A stretch of 22,327 nucleotides of DNA from Kiritimatiellia bacterium. Its GTDB lineage: Bacteria; Verrucomicrobiota; Kiritimatiellia; RFP12; UBA1067. Below, one piece after another: positions 7,849 through 14,585 of the stretch. Position 1 is the stretch's first letter; every line of letters begins with the position of its first letter. The notes beneath the pieces were generated by a model. It was not told the DNA's origin. It did no database searches and was given only the letters and a program-made list of their open reading frames with translations. The position numbers and the translations under genes were made by a program. The stretch lies in the NCBI GenBank assembly GCA_017405115.1, contig JAFRBA010000248.1, positions 1 through 22,327 on the forward strand. The letters are read 5' to 3'.

Positions 7849-8688
7849 TCAGAACCAGAACGGACGCTCCACCGGCAGAATGCCCTTCGCGCGCAGCTTG
7901 TTTTCGAGGCGGCGGTGCATCCTGTACTGCAGCCGCGTCCACCAGCGGCTCAGCGCTCCTCCCGTGCCGAAGCGATTCGCCATCTTTGCCTCCACCTTCT
8001 CGCGGAAGCGCCTTCGCTCCTCGTCGGTGCGCCTGTCCGGCACGGTTGCGTGCGCGACAAGGTACTTCACAAGCGGTTCGCGGTCGAACACATGCGACAC
8101 GAGGCCGAACTCCATGACGCGTATGCGGGCGCCGAGCGTCACCACGCCGGACTCGACTTGCTTCTCCACGGGCTCCGCGTCACCGTCGTCGTGATAGACG
8201 TAAAGCAGCGTGAATTCCACGCCGGGGAACGCATCCGAGAGTATGCGGCGCGCCCTCGCCACCTCCTCGTCCGGCACGCGCGCGCGCACTGGATGCTCGA
8301 CGAACACAGCGAGTACGCGGCGCGACGCGCGTATCTGCGAAATCAGGCGCTCGATTCGCCGCGCATATTTCTCCGCCACCTCGTCGAACGCCGTGTCGAC
8401 GTCCGCGTCGTGGTGGAAGTCGTGGCCGAAGAGGAAGCCCGTGCGCCGGTTCTTGTACGCCCGGTTGATCGTGCCGTTGGCCGGCGCGCGCCTTACGTCC
8501 ACCAGCTCCAGGTCGTCGCGCTCCAGCCAGTCGACGAAGCCCGACGCGATCATCTCGGCGCTCGCGACGACGCCTGGGGACCCTATCCAGTCCATGGGGA
8601 ACGACGTGCGCTGCAGCCCAGCGGCGCGCAACGCACGGGAGCATCCGCACCCGAATCCCATGCTAAAGGCCAGATCATAGTTCGCCAT
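7849..8688 (-). CDS. DUF1796 family protein, copy 2, first gene of the sugar operon
   Basis: A 279-residue DUF1796 protein. It has LAFSMGFGCGCSRALRAAGL with C14 and C16, SFPMDW (29-34), and FGHDFHHD with H89. A basic C-terminal tail ends in ERPFWF. By eye, 51 of its first 66 residues match the copy at 9777-10604, so the two are recent paralogs; copy 1 (3254-4084) is more distant. The ATG at 8688 was chosen over an in-frame upstream extension because conservation with the paralog begins here and because a TATAAT box ends only six bases upstream, which places the transcript start at the ATG itself. No ribosome-binding site is possible on such a transcript. It heads the eight-gene operon. Function is unknown; a Cys-His hydrolase or transferase acting on the glycan or its carrier is only a guess. 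Confidence 0.82.
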   Translation of the reverse strand: MANYDLAFSMGFGCGCSRALRAAGLQRTSFPMDWIGSPGVVASAEMIASGFVDWLERDDLELVDVRRAPANGTINRAYKNRRTGFLFGHDFHHDADVDTAFDEVAEKYARRIERLISQIRASRRVLAVFVEHPVRARVPDEEVARARRILSDAFPGVEFTLLYVYHDDGDAEPVEKQVESGVVTLGARIRVMEFGLVSHVFDREPLVKYLVAHATVPDRRTDEERRRFREKVEAKMANRFGTGGALSRWWTRLQYRMHRRLENKLRAKGILPVERPFWF

Positions 8689-8694
8689 GCCGTA

Positions 8695-8724
8695 ATTATA
8701 CCTAAAATCCACCGTCGGAATCAA
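8695..8724 (-). promoter_or_regulatory. Sigma70-like promoter of the sugar operon, leaderless
   Basis: On the minus strand a perfect TATAAT (8700-8695) is preceded, after 18 bases, by TTGATT (8724-8719), four of six matches to the -35 consensus. Exactly six bases separate the -10 hexamer from the ATG at 8688, so the expected first transcribed base is the A of the start codon. Confidence 0.65.
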
Positions 8725-8738
8725 CACGGAATCAACAC
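8717..8738. repeat. Perfect tandem 11-bp repeat between divergent promoters
   Basis: GGAATCAACAC occurs twice head to tail (8717-8727 and 8728-8738). On the minus strand each unit contains TTGATT; the proximal one falls at the -35 position of the operon promoter. A spacing of 11 bp is close to one helical turn, so both units face the same side of the DNA. This could be an operator or two alternative -35 elements. Confidence 0.7.
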
Positions 8739-8786
8739 ACTGAGGAATAAAACCTCCCCCAAGAATTTTCCGCAAAGAGTTCTCAT

Positions 8787-8800
8787 TTATGGTATAATAC
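8787..8800 (+). promoter_or_regulatory. Extended -10 promoter of the orphan plus-strand gene
   Basis: TTATGGTATAATAC contains TATAAT at 8793-8798 preceded by TGG, a TGn extended -10. No TTGACA-like -35 is visible 16-18 bases upstream. The expected start near 8805 leaves a leader of about 51 bases before the ATG at 8856. The core is identical to the promoter at 16700-16708 over ATTTATGGTATAATAC. Confidence 0.65.
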
Positions 8801-8841
8801 GCGGTGTCGGCCGGGAGACCTCGAGGCGGAAAAGGGAGAGG

Positions 8842-8859
8842 ATGTACGGGAAAAGATGA
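8842..8859 (+). other. Possible five-codon leader ORF coupled to the orphan gene
   Basis: ATG TAC GGG AAA AGA TGA (MYGKR-stop) follows the purine-rich GGGAGAGG and its stop overlaps the ATG of the orphan gene as ATGA. The better ribosome-site-like sequence sits in front of this mini-ORF rather than in front of the main start, but its spacing is short. It may be chance. Confidence 0.25.
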
Positions 8860-9728
8860 AAAGATATTCGCATTCAGCGTACTGGTACGCGAAGAACTAC
8901 GGGTACACGCGCAGCGACAGGAGGACGTTCTGCGGGCGGTACGTCGACTGCTGCACACGTCCGGCGCGCGGCGGCGGGTCCCGTCTATGCGACTTCAACC
9001 CGTTCATTCTCGGCGTATACGCCATGATCGACATAGGCGTCGCGGTGAAGCGCGAAGTCGACGCGCTGCGAGACCCCGCCGGGAGGGACAGGGTCAGGCG
9101 TGAGCTTACGCGGGACCTGCGGATCCTTCGCCGCCCGTTCTACTACGCCAGGGAGACGGAGCGCAGGCGACGGCTGGCGGTGGAGCGACGCAAGGTCCGC
9201 CGGCGGCGCACGACCGCGCCTGAGCCGACGCCCGAGGCCCTTCTCGCCGCATGGGAGGCGCGGAAGGAGTCACGCGAGGCGATGGTGCGCCTCGGCGGGA
9301 TGCTCCAAGACCTCGAGTGCTACGTGGACAACTGCCTCAGGTTCGACGGGCACGGCAACGTCGTGGGGCGCAACGGCGGCATACGCGGGTGGCTGAGGGA
9401 GAACCTTCCGGAGCTCTCGCCAAGGTACAAGACGCTCATGCGCTACAAGGCGCTCGCCGTGCGTCTCAGGCAGGCGACGGGCACGGAGGATCCGACGCCT
9501 ACGTCCGCCCTTCTGGACGCGAAGCCCCGCCACGAGGCTGTCGCGGAGGCGGTCTTCCGGGACGATCCAGTTTTCGAGCACCTTTTCACCGACCTTGAGT
9601 ACAGGTTGTCGCCGAACACAGTGTTGCTCAACCCCGAAAAGAGTATTGTCCGGCAACGCAAGGCCAAAAAGAGGGCTAAGAAGCGAACGTACGCAAAGCG
9701 CACTCCGCAGAGAAGAATGCTGAAGTAG
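8856..9728 (+). CDS. Orphan basic protein of unknown family
   Basis: I do not recognise this 290-residue protein. It is the only plus-strand gene and has a good promoter. The N-terminus is aromatic and cysteine-rich (C26, C32, C33, C45), which could bind a metal. Residues 70-120 are a long, very arginine-rich helical stretch. A compact region at about 143-208 reads like the conserved core: LGGMLQDLECYVDNCLRF, then GRNGGIRGWL, ELSPRYKTLMRYKALA and VRLRQA. A segment 228-255 and a lysine/arginine tail (268-290) follow. Overall charge suggests nucleic-acid binding. No signal peptide or membrane segment is present. It lies between two closely related DUF1796 genes, and its stop faces theirs (convergent) at 9777. 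The start at 8856 has only weak GGGA in front. Confidence 0.75.
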   Translation: MKRYSHSAYWYAKNYGYTRSDRRTFCGRYVDCCTRPARGGGSRLCDFNPFILGVYAMIDIGVAVKREVDALRDPAGRDRVRRELTRDLRILRRPFYYARETERRRRLAVERRKVRRRRTTAPEPTPEALLAAWEARKESREAMVRLGGMLQDLECYVDNCLRFDGHGNVVGRNGGIRGWLRENLPELSPRYKTLMRYKALAVRLRQATGTEDPTPTSALLDAKPRHEAVAEAVFRDDPVFEHLFTDLEYRLSPNTVLLNPEKSIVRQRKAKKRAKKRTYAKRTPQRRMLK

Positions 9729-9756
9729 GCTTTATAAAACGGGAGCTCGCTGCGGC

Positions 9757-9796
9757 TCAGAACCACAGCACCTTCTTCAGAACCACAGCGCCTTCT
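9757..9796 (-). repeat. 20-bp tandem duplication of a gene's last codons and stop
   Basis: Two 20-base units (9777-9796 and 9757-9776) differ at one position. The upstream unit encodes the final residues and stop of the DUF1796 gene (KALWF-stop); the second, after the stop, would read KVLWF-stop. It looks like local slippage or a remnant of recombination with another gene end. No clear terminator is visible in 9729-9776. Confidence 0.8.
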
Positions 9797-10604
9797 CGCG
9801 AGGCAAGATGCCCTTCTTCTGCAATGCCTCGTCAAGATGGCGGTAGAGCCGATACTGAAGTTCGTTGATGCGCCGCTTGATCGGGTTGCCCTCGCCTGCG
9901 AAGCGCTTGCGCTTCGCGCGGCGGCTCTCCTCCGCATAGGCGGCCTTCTCCGCGTCGCTGCGCGGATCCGCCACGGCCACGTGGGACCGCAGCCACTCCG
10001 CTATGCCGTCGTAGTCGATCTCGTGCCAGACCTCGCCGTTCATCATGCGCCGGTAGCTGCAGTCGACCGCCGTCACGCCCGGGGCGACCTCGCGCTCCTT
10101 CGTCTCGCCATCCGCATGGAAGAAGTACGCCAGCTCGAACTCCACGCCGGGGAACTTCCCCTCAAGCGTCCGCTTGGCCTCCAGGAGGTCAGTGTCGGTC
10201 GCGCGCTGGTTTATCGGTCGCTCCACATAGGCGACGAACACGCGCTTCGAAGCCCGGACATGCTCCATGAGACGCTTGATTCGCCGTCTGTGCTTCTCGA
10301 CAGTCGGGCCGTACGCCTCTTCGAACGTAAGGAAGCTGGAGAACTCGTGCGGAAAGCCGAAGCGCGTCTTGCGGCTGCGGTAGATGTGATTTCCGAAGCG
10401 CCCGGCCCTGACGTCCACAAGCTCAAGGTCGTCGCGCTCCAGCCACCCTGCGAAGTCGCTGGCGATCATCCGCGCGCTCTCGACGATTCCAGGCGAGCCT
10501 GTCCAGTCAAGCGGGTATGAGGCGAACTGCAGTCCGGCCGCCCGCAGCGCACGCGAGCATCCGCACGAAAAACCCAGGCTGAATGCAAGGTCAAAGTTCC
10601 TCAT
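9777..10604 (-). CDS. DUF1796 family protein, copy 3
   Basis: A 275-residue DUF1796 protein very close to copy 2. It has LAFSLGFSCGCSRALRAAGL with C14 and C16, SYPLDW (29-34) and FPHEF with H86. A central region is rich in Arg/Lys helices, and the C-terminus reads LQYRLYRHLDEALQKKGILPREKALWF, parallel to the copy 2 tail. It stands alone as a transcription unit with its own promoter, and the -10 box ends six bases before the ATG, so the transcript should be leaderless like that of copy 2. It is convergent with the orphan gene at 8856-9728. Biochemical function is unknown; homologs are commonly seen among polysaccharide genes. Confidence 0.85.
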   Translation of the reverse strand: MRNFDLAFSLGFSCGCSRALRAAGLQFASYPLDWTGSPGIVESARMIASDFAGWLERDDLELVDVRAGRFGNHIYRSRKTRFGFPHEFSSFLTFEEAYGPTVEKHRRRIKRLMEHVRASKRVFVAYVERPINQRATDTDLLEAKRTLEGKFPGVEFELAYFFHADGETKEREVAPGVTAVDCSYRRMMNGEVWHEIDYDGIAEWLRSHVAVADPRSDAEKAAYAEESRRAKRKRFAGEGNPIKRRINELQYRLYRHLDEALQKKGILPREKALWF

Positions 10605-10610
10605 GCTGGT

Positions 10611-10621
10611 ATTATACCATA
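10611..10621 (-). promoter_or_regulatory. Extended -10 promoter, leaderless DUF1796 copy 3
   Basis: Minus strand TATGGTATAATACC with TATAAT at 10616-10611 and TGG directly before it. No -35 match is visible in the GC-rich sequence upstream. Six bases separate the hexamer from the ATG at 10604, predicting transcription from the start codon. The whole 48-bp gap to the preceding gene holds only this element. Confidence 0.65.
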
Positions 10622-10652
10622 TTCCGCGCCCCGTTCCACTGGCGGCACGCCG

Positions 10653-13625
10653 CTACTTCCCGCGGAAATCCACAACCGTCGCACCGACGACGGAACCCTG
10701 CGACGTCGCCTTCCCTGCCAGTATGTCCGCCTCGGTCACGCGCGCGAACAGTATCTCGCCGTTCGTGCGAAGATGGTCCCACTGTATCCACACCGAGCCG
10801 TCCGCCGCCTGGAAGGCGTCCGGATACGACACCCTGTTGCGCCCGTCGAGCAGGAGCCCGCCCTCCCAGGTGCGGCCATCGTCGCGCGAAAGCCACGCTG
10901 TGAGCTCGTTCCGCTCGCCCTGCCACGCCTCGGGCCGGCCGTGGCACACTAGCAGGATGTTTCCGCTCTTCAGCTTCTGGCAGACGAAGCGCGCGATAGG
11001 GTTGTTGAGCTGCGGGTAGTCGGGCGCGTCCCACGTGCGCCCGCCGTCGCGCGAGAAGCTCTGCATCATGCCGCGGTCGCAATCCTGGTGGTTGCTCCGC
11101 ACCAGCAGCCAGAGGCGCCCGTCGGAAAGCTCGACCATCTGCGGCTCGTGCCAGTCGATCCGCGGAAAGCGGCAGTTGCCGCGCAGAACCCAGGTCTTGC
11201 CGGAGTCCGTTGACGCGTAGACGTTCACGCCGCGCCTTTCGTCCAGCTCCGGGAACGCCCAGAACCAGGCGCTGCCGGCAGAGGCGGCGTTGAGGCTGAC
11301 CGGCAGGTACCAGGTTCCGTCCTTCGCGACAATGGGCTTGGAGAGGGCGTGGCCGTCGCCGATGCGGCGCGGCCTGCTCCACGTAGGCCTGGGGTCGTCC
11401 GGATTCTCCGAGACGGTCTCCCACACGCCGGCGCGGCCGTCCATGTGAGTGTAGCCGCGCGGGTCCGAGCCCGTGGTGCCCATCGACTGGTCGAAGAAGA
11501 AGTGCATGCGCCCCTGCGGGTCGCACCAGAAGTTCGACGTTATGGAGAGGATGAAGTCCGGCTTGCGTTCGCGCACGTGCGGGTCGACGACGAAGTCGGT
11601 GTCGCTCCACGTCTTGCCTCCGTCGTCGGAGTGGTGCTGCACGAGGAACGCCCTCGGGCCGTCCTCCCCGCCGACCCAGCTCGTCCAGATGCGGCCCTTC
11701 GGGGTCATGGCGAAGCCCGAGTTCATGCAGTACCTCAGGTTCGCGATCCTGTACCTCGCCGCAGGCGCGACGTCGATCTCCGGCTCGGCCATTGCGGCCT
11801 CGGCCGTCTTCCGCAGCGCCGCGACTGCCTTCTCCCCCGGACCGATCGTCGCGTCGAGAATCCTTTCGATCTTCTCTTCGGTCAATGGCAGCGAGGCTAC
11901 GTACCATGCCCTGCCCTTGCCGAATTCCATCAACGATATCTCCGGTTCGCCGGCGAACACGCCCGTCGTGAACCTCCTGGCCGCGACTGCGCCCTTCAGT
12001 TCCACCCTGTCGTAGGCGTACTTGCGGTCGAGCCTCGCGCGCTGCTCGGTTATCTCGATGCCGAAGAGGTCCGTCATCCCGACCGGGTATGGTTCGGTGT
12101 AGTACGAGCCGCCCCTCGGGTCGATTAGGTTGAGACGCGCCACGGCTACTGCCGTGCCGCCGGCGCGTACAAAGTCCTTCAGCTTCGCCGCGACTGCCTT
12201 CGGCACTATCGTGTTTACGGGGACGAACACGGTGCGGTAGGCGGAGAAGTCGACGTCGGGGCCGCTGACGAGGTAGTCTGGCAGGATGCCGCGGCGCTCA
12301 AGCGCGGCGTTGAGAAGGATCGACGGCGTCTCGTAGTACCCGAACTGGATGTCGCCGCTGCGCACGAGCATGTCCTGGTCGGACTCGTTCGAATGCAGAA
12401 TCGCCACGTCGCCCTTCGGCATCGAGACGGAATATCCCTTGGCTACGATGCGTTTCACGCGCTCGTATACGCGCCCTTTCCTGCCGCTCCATGGCAGTAT
12501 CGCCGGATGCGCCTGCTCTCCGTTCACCGACTGTCGCCACCTGAAGAACGAGATGCACTCTGCGCCGTGCTTCACGGCGTCGTCGATCCATTCGTCGACG
12601 ATGTCGTCGGCGTTCTTCTTTTCGACGTCCTTGGTGTACGCCCCGATCTCGGCGATCATGAACGGACGCTGCCGCCCGGTCAGCCCGCGCGAAAGCCCCC
12701 ACATCCACCGCGCCCTGTCGTAGAAGGCGTCGTTGACGTACGTGTCGGTCGCGGCGTAGCCGAGGTCGCGGTACAGCGTGTCGAGCCGCAGCCAGCCGCT
12801 CATCTCGCTGCCATTGGACGTCGCCACGGCGCCGGGAATGAACCTGCGTATGGCGTCGCGCTGCTCCCGCGCGAAGTCGAGGTAGACGTCGCTCTGGAAG
12901 CGCACGTACTCCGTCCTCCAGGGCTCTCGGCCGGGCTGAATGGGCAGCTGGACGTCCTCCCAGCTGCCGAAGCGGCTCGACCAGAACGCGGAATTCCACG
13001 CCTTGTTGAGGGCGTCGATCGTTCCGTAGCGCGCCATGAGCCACTTCCTGAAGCCCTGCTCGCATTCTGGGCATTCGCAAAGCCCGGTGCCGGCGACGAT
13101 GTGCAGCTCGTTGTCGATCTGCCACCACTTTATGCAAGAGAAGCCGCGGAACGCCTCCGCCATCTTTTCGGCAATGCGCTTCGAGAAGAAGCGGAACCTC
13201 TGCGACGACGGACAGCGCGACTGGCGAGACCCGAGGCCTGGGCGCCAGCCGTCCCTGCGGGACTTCTCGCACTCCGGGTACTTGCGGTGCATCCATAGCG
13301 GCAGCGTCGCCGTCGGCGTGCACATCATGACGTCGATGCCGTTCGTCTCGCATATGTTCAGAAGTTCGACATAGTCCGAGAAGTCGAAGCGGCCTTCCTC
13401 CGGCTCGAAGTTCCCCCAGTTGAATTCGCCGACCCGGATCATCGAAAGTCCGAGCTCCTTCATCGCGGCGATGTCCTTCGCCCAGTTCTCCCGTGGCCAT
13501 GCCTCTGGGTAGTAGGCGCATCCGAATTTCACAGGGCGCGCCGCACCAGCATCTGCGCAGACCTCCGGGGCGGGGATTCCCGCCGCAACGAGGACAATCG
13601 CCGCAACCATCTTCATCTTCTGCAT
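10653..13625 (-). CDS. Secreted GH42 beta-galactosidase fused to a sialidase-like BNR domain
   Basis: A 990-residue two-enzyme fusion. Residues 1-25 form a signal peptide (KMKMVAAIVLVAAGIPAPEVCA). Residues 31-390 are a GH42 barrel: GCAYYPEAWPRENW, VGEFNWGNFEP, the acid/base in WQIDNE (E173), the probable nucleophile in MIAEIG (E326), and a zinc-type cysteine cluster CECPEC (183-188). Residues 405-600 match the GH42 trimerisation domain. Residues 620-975 are a sialidase/BNR beta-propeller with four Asp-boxes (SDDGGKTW 666, STDSGKTW 805, SRDGGRTW 858, SRDDGRTW 913), EPQMVELSDGRLWLLVR and SYPDAFQAADGSVW. The frame is continuous across the join. The propeller lacks the usual (F/Y)RIP start (it has YRIANLRY), so sialidase activity is not assured. 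The start has GGGAG eight bases upstream and overlaps the LamG gene stop by 13 bases. Stripping sialic acid and galactose from host glycans is the inferred role. Confidence 0.9.
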   Translation of the reverse strand: MQKMKMVAAIVLVAAGIPAPEVCADAGAARPVKFGCAYYPEAWPRENWAKDIAAMKELGLSMIRVGEFNWGNFEPEEGRFDFSDYVELLNICETNGIDVMMCTPTATLPLWMHRKYPECEKSRRDGWRPGLGSRQSRCPSSQRFRFFSKRIAEKMAEAFRGFSCIKWWQIDNELHIVAGTGLCECPECEQGFRKWLMARYGTIDALNKAWNSAFWSSRFGSWEDVQLPIQPGREPWRTEYVRFQSDVYLDFAREQRDAIRRFIPGAVATSNGSEMSGWLRLDTLYRDLGYAATDTYVNDAFYDRARWMWGLSRGLTGRQRPFMIAEIGAYTKDVEKKNADDIVDEWIDDAVKHGAECISFFRWRQSVNGEQAHPAILPWSGRKGRVYERVKRIVAKGYSVSMPKGDVAILHSNESDQDMLVRSGDIQFGYYETPSILLNAALERRGILPDYLVSGPDVDFSAYRTVFVPVNTIVPKAVAAKLKDFVRAGGTAVAVARLNLIDPRGGSYYTEPYPVGMTDLFGIEITEQRARLDRKYAYDRVELKGAVAARRFTTGVFAGEPEISLMEFGKGRAWYVASLPLTEEKIERILDATIGPGEKAVAALRKTAEAAMAEPEIDVAPAARYRIANLRYCMNSGFAMTPKGRIWTSWVGGEDGPRAFLVQHHSDDGGKTWSDTDFVVDPHVRERKPDFILSITSNFWCDPQGRMHFFFDQSMGTTGSDPRGYTHMDGRAGVWETVSENPDDPRPTWSRPRRIGDGHALSKPIVAKDGTWYLPVSLNAASAGSAWFWAFPELDERRGVNVYASTDSGKTWVLRGNCRFPRIDWHEPQMVELSDGRLWLLVRSNHQDCDRGMMQSFSRDGGRTWDAPDYPQLNNPIARFVCQKLKSGNILLVCHGRPEAWQGERNELTAWLSRDDGRTWEGGLLLDGRNRVSYPDAFQAADGSVWIQWDHLRTNGEILFARVTEADILAGKATSQGSVVGATVVDFRGK

Positions 13626-14386
13626 TTCATCGTCTCCCTGTAGAGTTCCAGAACCTCGCCGTTTGTCAGCTTGCGGTCAAGAACCGCAAATTCGTCAATC
13701 TGGTACAATCGGCTTCTTTCCTTGATTTCCGGCGCACGTATCTCGATGCCGTCGGCCAGCGGCAGCAGCCTGCGTTCGCACGGCACCTCGCTGAAGTCGG
13801 CGCCGTTCTGCGAGATGCCGATCTTCCCCCCTCCCCAGGAGAACGCGAACATGCGCCATTCGTTCTTCTTCCAGTCCTCGAACGAGATTGCGGTCATCGC
13901 CGAGGCCGTGATGCGCTTCTTGCCGACGAAGTTCTCGAAGAGGAAGACGATTCCGTTGTCATGGAGCTTGAGCGCCAGGAGCCGCCCCCTTTGGCCAGGC
14001 GGCGCCACCATGTCGCCGATCAGGAAGGTGAAGCCGGTCCTACGACCCTCCGGAGGGTCCTGAACATACCTGACCCAGCAGACGGCCGTGCCTGCTGTCT
14101 GCGTATCCATGAAAGGCAGTCCGTCGGCATCCCGCCCCAACCTAACCCGGCCGGCCGAAAGACAGCGCCCGAAGACCCCTCCTTCCGCAAATTCGCAGCT
14201 TGCCGCGTCCTGTACCTTGGCAACCCGTCCGACATCGGGCATAAGCGTCGCGTCGTCAAACCCCTGCCTATATACGACATGGAGCGGAAACATGCGCACT
14301 ATGGGATTCTCCGACGCAGCGGCCATTGCACAACCCCACGCCAGAGCTCCAAGCACAACCAACTGTTTCTTCCTCAGCCTTATCAT
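13613..14386 (-). CDS. Secreted LamG/concanavalin A-like domain protein
   Basis: A 257-residue exported protein. Residues 1-24 are a signal peptide (basic MIRLRKK, hydrophobic LVVLGALAWGCAMAAA). The rest is a single jelly-roll domain of the LamG type: QGFDDATLMPD near its start, GTAVCWVRYV, GQRGRLLALKLHDNGIVFLFE, WRMFAFSWGGGKIGISQNG, and a closing IDEFAVLDRKLTNGEVLELYRET. That last pattern is the classic end of LamG-fold domains in this kind of bacterium. It probably binds carbohydrate or acts as a secreted accessory. Its stop overlaps the GH42 fusion gene by 13 bases, so the two are co-translated. The ribosome site is weak (GGAAG). I see no convincing promoter in the bases just upstream. Confidence 0.8.
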   Translation of the reverse strand: MIRLRKKQLVVLGALAWGCAMAAASENPIVRMFPLHVVYRQGFDDATLMPDVGRVAKVQDAASCEFAEGGVFGRCLSAGRVRLGRDADGLPFMDTQTAGTAVCWVRYVQDPPEGRRTGFTFLIGDMVAPPGQRGRLLALKLHDNGIVFLFENFVGKKRITASAMTAISFEDWKKNEWRMFAFSWGGGKIGISQNGADFSEVPCERRLLPLADGIEIRAPEIKERSRLYQIDEFAVLDRKLTNGEVLELYRETMKCRR

Positions 14387-14400
14387 GCGCGACTTCCAAC

Positions 14401-14435
14401 AAGATAAACGAAACCCGGAGCGGTCAGCTCCGGGT
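14401..14435 (-). terminator. Intrinsic terminator after the kinase gene
   Basis: A perfect nine-pair stem (ACCCGGAGC 14413-14421 with GCTCCGGGT 14427-14435) closes a five-base loop. On the minus strand it is followed by TTCGTTTATCTT. It lies between the kinase stop (14586) and the LamG gene start (14386). Confidence 0.75.
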
Positions 14436-14585
14436 CGTTCAAGGTCAGTTCAGAAAGAACTTTTATGAAACTTCTGGACTTCTGACCCGGATCGCCGCGG
14501 CCGTTTGTTTCCGCTCCCCGCATCTCCATCCAGGAGAATGTATGCGGGCATGACAAACTGATGACAAAGAAAATGTTTTTTTTTC
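14436..14585 (-). other. 150-base trailer of the kinase gene with an extra hairpin
   Basis: No gene is supported here. A hairpin is visible at 14517-14548: CCCGCAT pairs with ATGCGGG and, inside, CTCC pairs with GGAG, leaving a five-base bulge. A run of nine T (14576-14584 on the plus strand, A on the transcript) follows the kinase stop. The hairpin has no T tract, so it is not itself a good terminator; it may stabilise the transcript end. Confidence 0.4.

Noticed and set aside
9729..9776. Bidirectional terminator between the convergent orphan gene and DUF1796 copy 3
   Set aside because: Only a four-pair GAGC/GCTC stem without a T tract is visible.
12298..13521. Alternate minus-strand frame of 407 codons inside the GH42 fusion gene
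   Set aside because: A low-complexity Arg-rich shadow; the GH42 frame carries catalytic motifs.
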